From NCBI GenBank assembly GCA_021817605.1, contig JAKAUN010000006.1, forward strand, positions 62,001 to 126,000: DNA of 64,000 nucleotides, read 5' to 3'. This document shows, in pieces, positions 32,839 to 41,097 of the stretch (positions within the stretch are counted from its first letter, which is position 1; each line of letters opens with the position of its first letter). Below the pieces are notes generated by a model. It was not told the origin of the DNA, made no database searches, and worked only from the letters and a program-made list of their open reading frames with translations. The translations under genes and the position numbers were made by a program. The DNA is from Thermoplasmata archaeon (GTDB lineage Archaea > Thermoplasmatota > Thermoplasmata > Lutacidiplasmatales > UBA184).

Positions 32839-34026
32839 ATGTTCCTCGTCACGCACCCCGAAGTGCTCGCCGACGACTGGCTCCCTCCGGTGGCGCTCGG
32901 CCGCGAGGCCGAGACCCGCGAGGTGGTCCGACGGCTCGACCCTCCCGCGCCGTCTTCGCCGCCCCCGTGGATCGTCACCGTGGCCGGGCCGAGCGGTTCG
33001 GGCAGCTCGACCGTGGCCCGTCGCGCCGCGCGCGAAGTCGCCGACCGGGTGCGCGAGGCGACCGGCAGCCTTTCCCGGCTCCTGGCCGTGCGGGTCGGCA
33101 ACCTCCGGGGAGCCCACGGGGTCGCCACGGCGTTGCTGCGCAGGATGGACGACGGGTTCGACGGCCGCGGGTTCCCTGTCGCCGAGGTGCTCGCCGGTGT
33201 GCTGCGACGGGTGCGGAGGGAACGCCGGCCCACGCTAATCGTCCTGGACGACGTCGCTCTCGGAGGGCCGGATCTCGCTCCCATCGTGCGGGCTTTCGCA
33301 GAGCCGGACCGTTTCCTCCCCGAGGGAGAGAGCGGGCTTCCGCCCCTCTGGACCGTGCTCGCCGGCACCCCGGAAGGACTGGAGGGCTCGCTCTGCACGG
33401 CCGCGGGCCTGTCGGGCGTCGGACCGTCCGTGAACCTGTCGGTCTACGACGCGCGGACGCTCGGGGCGATCGTCCGGGACCGCGCGGGTCGCGCGCTGGG
33501 CCGCGACCCTCCCGACGGGCTCGTGCGGACGGTCGTCGAACGTGCCGTCGCGGAGGGAGGCGGCGCCTCCCACGCGGTCGACCTGTTGCGTCACGAGCTT
33601 CTCGGGACGGAGGCGGGCCGCCGCCGCGCGAGCAGCTCCCGGTTCGCGCCGGGGATCAGGGTCGAGCGCCACGTCGTGCACGCCATCGGGCAGGCGGTCC
33701 ACGGCGCGACGGCCCGCGTCGGCGAGGTACGTCGGTGGGAGGCCGAGCTCGCCCGGCGCGACGGGCGCCTCCCGCTCCCAACGACGACCCTCTGGCGGAG
33801 GATCGTCCGTCTCGAACGTGCCGGCTATCTCCGACGGGAGATCCGCACGGGGGGGCCCGGAGGTACCGTCTCGCTCGTGCGCGTCCTCACCCCGATCGAC
33901 GAGTGGGTCATGGACCCGGTTCGGCAGGGAACTCGTCGAGACGACGGGGCTTCGAGCGAGGGGGAGCGGGGCGGGAGCGTGCCGGGGTCGCCCGCTCGGG
34001 CGGAGTGGCCGAGCGCCCTCCCGTGA
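32839..34026 (+). CDS. Orc1/Cdc6-like AAA+ protein with altered Walker A
   Basis: A 395-residue relative of the archaeal replication initiator. It has the AAA+ N-terminus (PPVALGREAETREVVRRL), a Walker A position GPSGSGSST (residues 50-58) where the Lys is Ser56, a Walker B-like LIVLDDV (133-139) with Asp-Asp rather than Asp-Glu, then a lid region and a C-terminal winged helix (about 270-350, with TTTLWRRIVRLERAGYLRREI). The length and layout fit Cdc6, but loss of the P-loop Lys predicts weak or no ATP hydrolysis. It may be a regulator or a plasmid-derived relative. Its last 119 bases overlap Hel308. No ORB repeat was recognised. Confidence 0.7.
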   Translation: MFLVTHPEVLADDWLPPVALGREAETREVVRRLDPPAPSSPPPWIVTVAGPSGSGSSTVARRAAREVADRVREATGSLSRLLAVRVGNLRGAHGVATALLRRMDDGFDGRGFPVAEVLAGVLRRVRRERRPTLIVLDDVALGGPDLAPIVRAFAEPDRFLPEGESGLPPLWTVLAGTPEGLEGSLCTAAGLSGVGPSVNLSVYDARTLGAIVRDRAGRALGRDPPDGLVRTVVERAVAEGGGASHAVDLLRHELLGTEAGRRRASSSRFAPGIRVERHVVHAIGQAVHGATARVGEVRRWEAELARRDGRLPLPTTTLWRRIVRLERAGYLRREIRTGGPGGTVSLVRVLTPIDEWVMDPVRQGTRRDDGASSEGERGGSVPGSPARAEWPSALP

Positions 34027-36211
34027 GCTGCTGGGAGACCATCTCGGCGAGGCGCCGCGAGCCCAGGGCCCGCTCGATCCGGTCGAGGGGCGCCTGCCGG
34101 AGCGCCTCGCGATCGGCAAAGCCGGCTCGGTAGAGGAGGCGCCCGCGAACGCGGCCTATCCCGCGCAGGCGGACCAGGTCGAGCAGTTCCTCCTTGACCC
34201 CGTAGCGGACCCGGAGCGAGAGGTCGTCCACCGGGCGCACGAGACGGGGGGCGAAGGCGCTCGCGAGCCGGCCCGCGCCGAAGAGCAGCCAGTCGGCGTC
34301 CTCGACCCGCGTGCGGAGGTCCCCGGCGCCGATCCCGTAGCGCTCGGTGATCTGGACGATCGGGGTCTCGTCGAGCCACTGCTCGAGGACGGAGGCGGTC
34401 TTGAGCACGGAGAGGAACTCGTCCAGCGAGAGGTCGAGCGGAGGCTCCTCCGGTCGGACGAGCAGCTCCTCGGCCTCGTCCGAGTAGCGGGCGAGGAGCT
34501 CGGCCTCCTCGCCCCGTCGCACGAAGAGCGGCGAGAGGTCCGGTGTCGCCGAGACCGCGGCGAGGAGGGGGAACGCGGCGACCCCGATCGGGGCGCGCTC
34601 GAGCGCGCCACGGAGGGTGATCGCCGTCATCGGATCGAGGTAGAGCTCGCTGGTGAGCCGCCCGAACCGGGTCGCCGAGAGCCGGGCGCCTCGGACGAGC
34701 AGGCCGTGATGGTCGAGGAACGACTCGACGGCAACGACCGTGCGATCGAGCTCGTCCATCGAGCGCGTGTGGCCGTAGAACGTCGCGCGGAGGAACCCCT
34801 GGAGCGCCTCGTCGGAAGGGGCCACGCCGCTCGCCACGAGCGCGAGGAGATGGGTCCGCAGCGCGGCCTCCGAGGCGAGCTGGCTCTCGACGGCCTCGGG
34901 CGAGGAGGTAAGGTAGGCGTCGATGAGCTCCTCCTCCTGCTCGGCGCTGCGGGCGAGGACGAGCGCCTCTCCGGTCCGGTCGTAGCGAGGCCGGCCGGCC
35001 CTCCCGAGCATCTGCTGGACCTCGGTCGCCGGGATCGGGGCCTGTATGCCGAGACGTGCGTCGTACCGCGCGAGGTCGCGGACGATCACCCGACGGGCCG
35101 GCAGGTTGATCCCCGCCGCGAGGGTCGGCGTGGCGACCAGCGCCTTGAGCACCCGGGTGCGGAAGGCGTGCTCGACCAGCTTGCGCTCCGGATCGGTGAG
35201 CGAGGCGTTGTGGAACGCCACCGCATGCGGCACCAGTGCGCTCAGCCGACGGACCCCCTCGGTCTCCTCTTCGCCGATCGTCGCGAGCTCCTCGCCGGCC
35301 TCCCGCGAGCGGGCCCTCTCCTCCGTGGAGAGCGTCGATTCGACGGCGGGAACGAGCTGCTGGGCGACCTGCTCGCTCGCCCGTCGGCTGTTGACGAAGA
35401 CGAGCGCTTGGCCCCCCTCCTTGAGGACCGTCCGGACGAGGCGGGGGACGGGCTCGCCCGGGGGCGGGACCTCCTGCGTGGAAAGGTCGGTGAAGGTGAT
35501 GCGGCCGCCGTGGTAGACCCCGAGCTTGAGCGGCACGGGCCGAAAGCTGCTCGCGATGTGGCGTGCGCCGAGCCAGTCGGCGAGCTCCTCGGAGTTGCCG
35601 ACCGTGGCCGAGAGGGCCACTACCTGGAGATCGGGGTAGGCGCGTCGCAGGCGGGTGAGGCTCACCTCGAGGGTCGGTCCCCGCTCGGGGTCGCGCAGGA
35701 GGTGGACCTCGTCGGCCACGACGACGCCCAGCCGGTCGAGCCACGGACTGCCGCGCCGCAGCAGGCCGTCCGCCTTCTCGCTCGTCGCCACGAGGATGTC
35801 GAGCTTCTCGAGCCGGTCGGCCGGAAGGTCGAAGTCGCCGATCGAGAGGCCGACCTTGATCCCGAGGGAGGCGAACCGTCCTAGCTCCTCGGCCTTCTCG
35901 TGCGCGAGGGCTCGCAGGGGCACCAGGTAGAGGCCGGTCCTGCCGGCCCGTGCCGCGCGCAAGAGCGCGAGATAGGCCACCAGCGACTTTCCGCTCGCGG
36001 TGGGGCAGGCGAGCAGAAGGCTCTCCCCCGCGAGGACCGGGGGGAGCGCGGCCGCCTGCGGCGGGTAGAGCTCCGTGATCCCGTCGGACTCGAGGAGGCC
36101 GCGGACCGATGCGTCGAGCGGCGTCTCGGAGAGCGGCACGGAGCGCTCCGGCTCGCTCCGGGGCGGGGCGGCCGCAGCGGGGCCGGAGCGCGAGCGGGGG
36201 GAACGGGGCAC
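33908..36211 (-). CDS. hel308: Hel308-type DNA helicase
   Basis: Superfamily 2 helicase acting at stalled forks. In 767 residues it has a Q-motif (YPPQAAALPP), Walker A CPTASGKS, DEVH box, SAT-type LSATVGNSEE, motif V ATPTLAAGINLPARRVIVRD and motif VI QMLGRAGRP. The C-terminal ratchet and helix-hairpin-helix region (LRGIGRVRGRLLYRAGF) complete the family. The tail ending RRLDEFPAEPGP looks like a PCNA-binding-type end. The gene overlaps the convergent Orc1/Cdc6-like gene by 119 bases, and both overlapping tails are low in complexity. Confidence 0.93.
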   Translation of the reverse strand: MPRSPRSRSGPAAAAPPRSEPERSVPLSETPLDASVRGLLESDGITELYPPQAAALPPVLAGESLLLACPTASGKSLVAYLALLRAARAGRTGLYLVPLRALAHEKAEELGRFASLGIKVGLSIGDFDLPADRLEKLDILVATSEKADGLLRRGSPWLDRLGVVVADEVHLLRDPERGPTLEVSLTRLRRAYPDLQVVALSATVGNSEELADWLGARHIASSFRPVPLKLGVYHGGRITFTDLSTQEVPPPGEPVPRLVRTVLKEGGQALVFVNSRRASEQVAQQLVPAVESTLSTEERARSREAGEELATIGEEETEGVRRLSALVPHAVAFHNASLTDPERKLVEHAFRTRVLKALVATPTLAAGINLPARRVIVRDLARYDARLGIQAPIPATEVQQMLGRAGRPRYDRTGEALVLARSAEQEEELIDAYLTSSPEAVESQLASEAALRTHLLALVASGVAPSDEALQGFLRATFYGHTRSMDELDRTVVAVESFLDHHGLLVRGARLSATRFGRLTSELYLDPMTAITLRGALERAPIGVAAFPLLAAVSATPDLSPLFVRRGEEAELLARYSDEAEELLVRPEEPPLDLSLDEFLSVLKTASVLEQWLDETPIVQITERYGIGAGDLRTRVEDADWLLFGAGRLASAFAPRLVRPVDDLSLRVRYGVKEELLDLVRLRGIGRVRGRLLYRAGFADREALRQAPLDRIERALGSRRLAEMVSQQLTGGRSATPPERATPARSRPAPPRSKPRRLDEFPAEPGP

Positions 36212-36235
36212 GGGCCCAAGGAACCGGGGGGCCTA

Positions 36236-37372
36236 CTAGACGGTTCGGCCGTCCGACGCCTTGAGGAAGCCCCGGGCGAGAAGGAGCTCCTGAATCTCGC
36301 TGGTCCCCTCCACGATAGGGAAGACCCGGGCGTCCCGGAAGATCCGCTCCGCGGCGCTTCCCTGGCGGGTCGCAGCCTCGCCGCCGACATCCAGGCCGCG
36401 CGAGGCGATCGCCACCGCGGCCCGCGAGGCGAGGAGCTTGGCGGCGGACGCCTGGTCGACGAACGGCTCGTCGGCGTCCTTTCGACGCGCGGCCTCCTCG
36501 ACCAGGGCTCTGGCTGCGAGGAGTTCCGCGTAGGAGCTTCCGAGGAGCTGCCGCTTCCACTCGGTGTCGTCTGCGCGGACGTTCCTGCGCATCTCCTCGA
36601 GCGCGGCTCGGGCGACCCCGAGCGCGCAGCTCGCGATCCCGACGCGGCCGCCGGCGAGGGCCGAGAGGGCGATCGCAAGGCCCCTTCCTTCCGGGCCGAG
36701 GAGGGCCTCGGGGGGGAGCTTAACCCGGTCGAGGACGAGCTCGGTCGTCTCGCTCCCCCGGAGCCCGAGCTTGTCGAACCGCTGCGCGACCGAGAACCCC
36801 GGGGTTCCGGGCGGGACGACGAACGCCGAAATGCCCGCGGGGCCGAGGGCCGGGTCGCGCGTCGCGAAGAGGACGATCGCCCCGGCGCTCGCCGCGTTGG
36901 AGATGAACATCTTCGAGCCGTTGAGCTCGTAGCCGGAGGCAACGGTCCGGTACCGGGTCCTGAGCGCCGCGGCATCGGACCCCGCGCCCGGCTCGGTGAG
37001 CGCGAACGCCCCGAGACGCCGTCCTCCTGCGAGGTCGGGAAGGTAGGTCTCACGCTGCGCGTCGGTTCCCCACGCGAGGATCGGCGCGGCGCATACCGAC
37101 ACGTGCACCGCGAGGACGACCGCGATGGCGGGGTTCGCTGCGGCGAGCTCTTCGAGGACCGCGACGAACTCTCGGGCGCCTCCGCCCTGACCGCCCCAGC
37201 GGGCGGGGGTGCCGAGCCCGAGGAAGCCCTCGCGTCCGAGCGCCGCGACGACCGCCTCCGGCAGCAGGTCGGTACGATCGATCTCCGCGGCGAGGGGCTC
37301 GAGCTCGCGGCGGGCGAACGAGGCGGCCTTGTCCTTCCAGGCCTGGACAGCGCTTTCCGACGCGGTCGCCAC
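36236..37372 (-). CDS. Acyl-CoA dehydrogenase
   Basis: FAD enzyme that oxidises an acyl-CoA to the enoyl-CoA. The 378-residue product has the full pattern: AFALTEPGAGSDAAALRT, LNGSKMFISNA, FDKLGLRGSETTELVLD, and the catalytic base in IVEGTSEIQELLLARGF (Glu). The substrate chain length cannot be read. It lies after (upstream on the minus strand from) hel308 and divergent to the NFACT gene, with CCCTTAAG near 37391-37398 as a possible shared AT-rich promoter element. Confidence 0.94.
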   Translation of the reverse strand: MATASESAVQAWKDKAASFARRELEPLAAEIDRTDLLPEAVVAALGREGFLGLGTPARWGGQGGGAREFVAVLEELAAANPAIAVVLAVHVSVCAAPILAWGTDAQRETYLPDLAGGRRLGAFALTEPGAGSDAAALRTRYRTVASGYELNGSKMFISNAASAGAIVLFATRDPALGPAGISAFVVPPGTPGFSVAQRFDKLGLRGSETTELVLDRVKLPPEALLGPEGRGLAIALSALAGGRVGIASCALGVARAALEEMRRNVRADDTEWKRQLLGSSYAELLAARALVEEAARRKDADEPFVDQASAAKLLASRAAVAIASRGLDVGGEAATRQGSAAERIFRDARVFPIVEGTSEIQELLLARGFLKASDGRTV

Positions 37373-37437
37373 GCCGGCAGCAGAGCGCCCAACCCTTAAG
37401 CCGTCGGGGGAGTCGACGGCCCCGGACGCCGAACGCC

Positions 37438-39333
37438 GTGACGACCGAGCCGAGCCCCAAGGACCGGTTCACTTCGCTGGACACCTTCGCCCTCGTCCAG
37501 GAGCTTCGCTCGCAGCTGGGGGCGCATGTCGACAAGGTCTTCGACGCCGGCGAGTCGGCCTTCTCACTTTTGTTCCGTCTTCCCGGCGGACAGAAGACCG
37601 AGCTGCGTCTGGTCCCCGGCCGCTACGCGGCCCTTCTTCCCCCGGAGCGCGAGCATGCCGAATCGCTCTCCCCGCTCGCCCGCGAGCTCCGTAGGCTGCT
37701 CACGGGGACGGTGCTCCGCGGGGTCTCCGAACCCGGAGGGGAGCGCTATCTCGAGCTCTCGCTCCAGCGCGCCGCGGAGGGCACCTCGATTGTCCTCGCC
37801 GTCGAGCTGTTCGGCACCGGCAACCTCGTCGTCGCCAAGGACGGCAAGATCGTCGCGGTCGCGCACGCCCGTCGCTGGGCGCATCGCGAGCTTCGGATCG
37901 GCGCCGACTACGCACGACCGCCGTCGCGCGAGGACCCCTGGAAGCTCGGAGCGGCGGGGATCGAGGCGGAACTTGCCCGATCGCGCAACGACCTTGCCAG
38001 CACGCTTGCCGCGAGGCTCGCCCTCGGCGGGCCGGTCGCCGAGGAGGTGATCGCCCGGGGCCGCTGGAGCCCCCAGGCGCCCGCCGCTCAGGACGCGGCC
38101 CGCGTTGCCGGCCGGCTCCAGGCGATCCTCTCGGAGATGGTCGCGGAGATCGGTGCCGCTCCGCGGGGCTACCTTCTCCTCCGCGACGGGGTCGCCGTGG
38201 ACGCAACCCCGTATCGCTCGCATCGCTGGGAGGAGGTCCCCGGGGTCGAGCAGGCGGAGCGAGCGCGGTTCTCCGAGGCCATCGCGGAGTACTTCGCGAC
38301 GGTCGTCCGCCCCGCCCCCTCGCCCGAGGAGCGCGCCCGCAAGGCCGAGAGGGAGGAGCTCCTGCGGCTCGCCTCGCGCCAGGAGCAGGCGGCCTCCGCG
38401 CTTCGCCAGAGCGTCCTCGATCGGAAGGCGGACGCCGATGCGCTCTACGCGCACTACGCCGAGGCCCAGGCTGCGCTGGAGCGGGCCGAGGCCGGATCCG
38501 AGCGCCTCCAGGAGCTCACGATCGAGCTCGCCGGCCGGTCCGTCAGGGTCCCCACACGGAGGGGCGTGGAGGGGGCGGCGAGGTCGCTCTACGAGGAGGC
38601 GAAGAGGCTTTCCGGCAAGCTCGAAGGGGCCGAGACGGCCCTCGTGAGCACCCGTGCGCGGCTGGCGAGCGCCGAGCTCTCGGCCCCCCTGGCCTCGCCC
38701 TCCGCCCGGCCCCAAGCCGCACGGAAGCCCCGCTGGTTCGAGAAGTACCGCTGGTTCCTCAGTTCCGAAGGGGTCGTCGTGATCGCGGGCCGGGACGCTC
38801 CCTCCAACGACGTGGTCGTCCGACGCCATCTCAAGGAAGGCGACCGCTACATCCATGCCGACCTTCAGGGAGCGGCCTCCGTCGTCGTGAAACGTCCTCA
38901 GGGCGCTACCGAGATCCCTCCGGCCACCCTTCGCGAGGCGGCCCAGTGGGCGGTCGCCTACTCCAAAGCGTGGAGGGCGGGCCTCGCCTCCGCGTCGGCG
39001 TTCTGGGCGAGCCCGGACCAGGTCTCAAAGTCCGCCGCCAGCGGGGAGTTCGTTCCCAAGGGGGCCTGGGTGGTGCGCGGCACCAAGCATTTCGAGCGGG
39101 ACCTGCCGCTCGAGCTCGCCCTCGGGACCGTCCGCTACGAGGACGAGGAGCGGTGGACCGTCGCGCCGCCGTCGGCGGTCCGAGCGCGGGGTGTCGTCCG
39201 GGCCCTCCTCACGCCGGGCCCGGAGCGCGATCGCTCGCGGATCGAAGAGGAGCTCGTCCGAGAGCTCGGGATCCCTCGGCCCGTGCTCCAGCGCCTCCTA
39301 CCGGCAGGGGGCCTCTCGGTGCGACGTGCGTAG
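37438..39333 (+). CDS. rqcH: NFACT/RqcH (Rqc2-like) ribosome quality control protein
   Basis: Binds stalled large ribosomal subunits and recruits tRNA to tag nascent chains. The 631-residue product has an NFACT-N domain (1-about 200, FALVQELRSQLGAHVDKVF), helix-hairpin and long coiled-coil (about 300-430, rich in Glu/Ala/Arg), and NFACT-R (about 435-560) with RWFEKYRWFLSSEGVVVIAGRDAPSNDVVVRRHLK spread around residue 440-470. Archaeal members are of this size. The start at 37438 is GTG. The final 199 bases overlap the convergent zinc-protein frame. Confidence 0.92.
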   Translation: MTTEPSPKDRFTSLDTFALVQELRSQLGAHVDKVFDAGESAFSLLFRLPGGQKTELRLVPGRYAALLPPEREHAESLSPLARELRRLLTGTVLRGVSEPGGERYLELSLQRAAEGTSIVLAVELFGTGNLVVAKDGKIVAVAHARRWAHRELRIGADYARPPSREDPWKLGAAGIEAELARSRNDLASTLAARLALGGPVAEEVIARGRWSPQAPAAQDAARVAGRLQAILSEMVAEIGAAPRGYLLLRDGVAVDATPYRSHRWEEVPGVEQAERARFSEAIAEYFATVVRPAPSPEERARKAEREELLRLASRQEQAASALRQSVLDRKADADALYAHYAEAQAALERAEAGSERLQELTIELAGRSVRVPTRRGVEGAARSLYEEAKRLSGKLEGAETALVSTRARLASAELSAPLASPSARPQAARKPRWFEKYRWFLSSEGVVVIAGRDAPSNDVVVRRHLKEGDRYIHADLQGAASVVVKRPQGATEIPPATLREAAQWAVAYSKAWRAGLASASAFWASPDQVSKSAASGEFVPKGAWVVRGTKHFERDLPLELALGTVRYEDEERWTVAPPSAVRARGVVRALLTPGPERDRSRIEEELVRELGIPRPVLQRLLPAGGLSVRRA

Positions 39334-39944
39334 ACGACCGAGACCTCGGCGACGGGGAACGCATCCCCCGGACGACGCCAGGTGTGATTCCTCGCGCGCA
39401 ACGCGGCGATGAGGAACTCGGACTCCCCGAGCCGGAACCGTGCGCCGACCTCCAAGCGAGGGATCCCCCGCGTCGGAAGCCGCATCGTCGACGAGCGGTC
39501 TCCCTCGACCAGGGCCACCCGTACCGTGGGCTCGCGTTCGAGCACCGCCCAGAGCGTCGCGACCTCCTCCGAGAGGGCCTGGCGGCAGGGCCTCCCATCG
39601 CGGCGGTCGATGCGGGTGAGGACGACCGGGCCGATCTCGGGGAGCTCCACCGGGGCCGCGTTGCGAAGGACTAGCCCTGCCGGCAGCGTGATCCGCGTCC
39701 GTGTCGAGGCAGGGCCTTCCGAGACGATCGCCTCGACCGCGACCGACGGCTCGGGCGACGAGACGAACGGGTGCGTCCATCGGCAGCTCTGGCAGCGGGC
39801 GGTCCCCCGGACCACTGCGGCACCGCTCCTCCCGCGTCGGTCGATGCGAAGGATGCGATGGGCCGTCGTCTTTCCGCAGGTCTCGCAATAGAGACTGGCG
39901 TGTCGGATCTCCCCCGTGGCCGGGCGCTCTTCCGACTCGGTCAC
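39135..39944 (-). CDS. HVO_0476-type archaeal zinc finger protein
   Basis: A 269-residue frame from a GTG at 39944. The first 70 residues have two CxxC pairs, YCETCGK and RCQSCRW, a zinc ribbon. The rest is beta-rich, with IGPVVLTRIDRRDG and FLIAALRARNHTWRRPGDAF. Archaeal proteins of this kind (COG1326) are about 200 residues; here the frame continues about 66 residues further as Arg/Ser-rich sequence, all of it inside the convergent NFACT gene. The tail may be translated but not functional. Function of the family unknown. Confidence 0.75.
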   Translation of the reverse strand: MTESEERPATGEIRHASLYCETCGKTTAHRILRIDRRGRSGAAVVRGTARCQSCRWTHPFVSSPEPSVAVEAIVSEGPASTRTRITLPAGLVLRNAAPVELPEIGPVVLTRIDRRDGRPCRQALSEEVATLWAVLEREPTVRVALVEGDRSSTMRLPTRGIPRLEVGARFRLGESEFLIAALRARNHTWRRPGDAFPVAEVSVVYARRTERPPAGRRRWSTGRGIPSSRTSSSSIRERSRSGPGVRRARTTPRARTADGGATVHRSSSS

Positions 39945-40538
39945 GAACCGCCTCCGGGGAGCGTCAACGGCCTGGGACGGTCGACCGAGGAGAGGGTGGA
40001 GCGAGAGGACCCGCGGCGCTTCGCGGCGGCGGCTCCTGTCTCGCCGGGCGATATCCCGACGACCGGGCGAGCCGAACGGCCGGTGGCAGGGCAAGCTCCG
40101 TTCGTGAGCCCGGGGAGATCGCCAGGGTTAGGCCCAGCATATCGGCCGGTCCTCCAAGGTCGGGCCATCTTAAAGGGGTCGGAGGGGCCGGTAGGCTTCG
40201 CTGCCGGCGGTTGGGCCGGTTGCGAAGACGACCCGGGGTCCACAGCTGGGAGACGGCTCGGGCGGCCACGCACCGAGCCGACGCCGCCCCGGGGGACGAC
40301 GCCGCCGCGAGGGGGACGCTGCGCGTCGCTCGCGTGGCGACGCGGCACTTGGATCAAGCAGGAGGACGACAAGCGGTCGTGTCGGTCCCGAGGGTAATCC
40401 GAACGCCCCCTGGGGTTCTGCGCGGCACGGGTCTCGAGCTGCCGGGGGTGCGCCGCGACCCCTTGCTCGTATCCGCGAGAGTCGCCTAGCGGCAGGCGCC
40501 CCAAGCCTCGGGCCCCGTCGTGGGGTCGGCGAAGCCGA
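39945..40538. other. Long intergenic gap, hairpin-rich, no gene recognised
   Basis: 594 bases between the zinc-protein gene and tRNA-Pro. A CTTAAAG element near 40168-40174 could be a plus-strand TATA box, and 20-30 bases later a strong hairpin begins, GCCGGTAG with CTGCCGGC around 40188-40209. Other inverted repeats follow. ORFs here are Arg/Gly/Pro-rich. I looked for SRP RNA (GGAAG loop with AGCA) and RNase P RNA (GAGGAAAGTCC) marks and found neither, so it is either an unrecognised RNA or spacer. Confidence 0.45.
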
Positions 40539-40646
40539 TGGGGCTGCCCGAATTTGAATCGGGGTCCCGGGCTCCCAAAGCCCGAAGGATGGACCAGTAG
40601 AGCGGACGGAGGGGCTCCCTCGCGCCCGTAGCTACCCCACAGCCCC
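40539..40646 (-). tRNA. tRNA-Pro(TGG) with a 35-base insertion in the D-loop
   Basis: Minus strand. Acceptor GGGGCTG (40646-40640) pairs with CAGCCCC ending 40540, discriminator A at 40539. Anticodon arm CGGGC-TTTGGGA-GCCCG, anticodon TGG. T-arm CCCGA-TTCAAAT-TCGGG. The D-stem half GGGT plus AG is followed by an extra segment (about 40597-40631) before TGGTCC-ATCC, the same site as in tRNA-Arg. Without it the tRNA is 73 bases. The insert also begins CTACGG and ends CTAC, as in tRNA-Arg. It starts 10 bases after the UPF0179 stop on the same strand, so it may be processed from that transcript. Confidence 0.88.
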
Positions 40647-40656
40647 GCATGAGCGC

Positions 40657-41085
40657 CTAGCTCGCGTCGACCTGCTTGAGCTGCCGTCCGATGCGGCACT
40701 CGGCCGGGCCATCGGCTACGGCGACGACGCGGAACTTCTGCTTGGCTGGCAGGGTCGGGCCGGCGCAAGGGGTCCAGTTCGGACAGTCGAGCCTTCGGCA
40801 GGAGTAGCGGCCGGCCTCGACCGTGCTGCCCACGACCGCCGAGCGCGGGTCGACCAGGAGAGCACGGGAGACGACGCGGACCTCGACCACGTGCGCCTCG
40901 GTCTCCTGGAGCGCGCACGGGTGCGTCACGTCGCGGACCCGTTCTACAGCGTAGCGTCGCCCGGCGTCCAAGGTGAGGCAGGCATGCCGGTACGGGCAGG
41001 TGCGGCAGACCGGCGCCCCGCCCTGGTAGACGAACTCGAACCCCTCGCGGGCCTCGTCGACCGCGAGCAGCGTGATCTCTGCCAT
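40657..41085 (-). CDS. UPF0179 family protein
   Basis: A 142-residue archaeal protein with two Cys clusters, CRTCPYRHAC near residues 27-36 and CRRLDCPNWTPC near 96-107, plus a DVTHPCAL motif. The pattern suggests an Fe-S or zinc site. Function is unknown. It lies 12 bases after egsA on the same strand, and tRNA-Pro follows after 10 bases, so egsA-UPF0179-tRNA may be one unit. Confidence 0.88.
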   Translation of the reverse strand: MAEITLLAVDEAREGFEFVYQGGAPVCRTCPYRHACLTLDAGRRYAVERVRDVTHPCALQETEAHVVEVRVVSRALLVDPRSAVVGSTVEAGRYSCRRLDCPNWTPCAGPTLPAKQKFRVVAVADGPAECRIGRQLKQVDAS

Positions 41086-41097
41086 GGAGCGGTTAGC

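Noticed and set aside
33825-36560. 911-codon frame in another phase over hel308
   Set aside because: Arg/Pro/Gly-rich out-of-phase shadow; all helicase motifs are in the 767-codon frame.
39945-40538. SRP RNA or RNase P RNA in the long gap
   Set aside because: The conserved SRP helix 8 loop and the RNase P core motif were looked for on both strands and not seen; left as unexplained.
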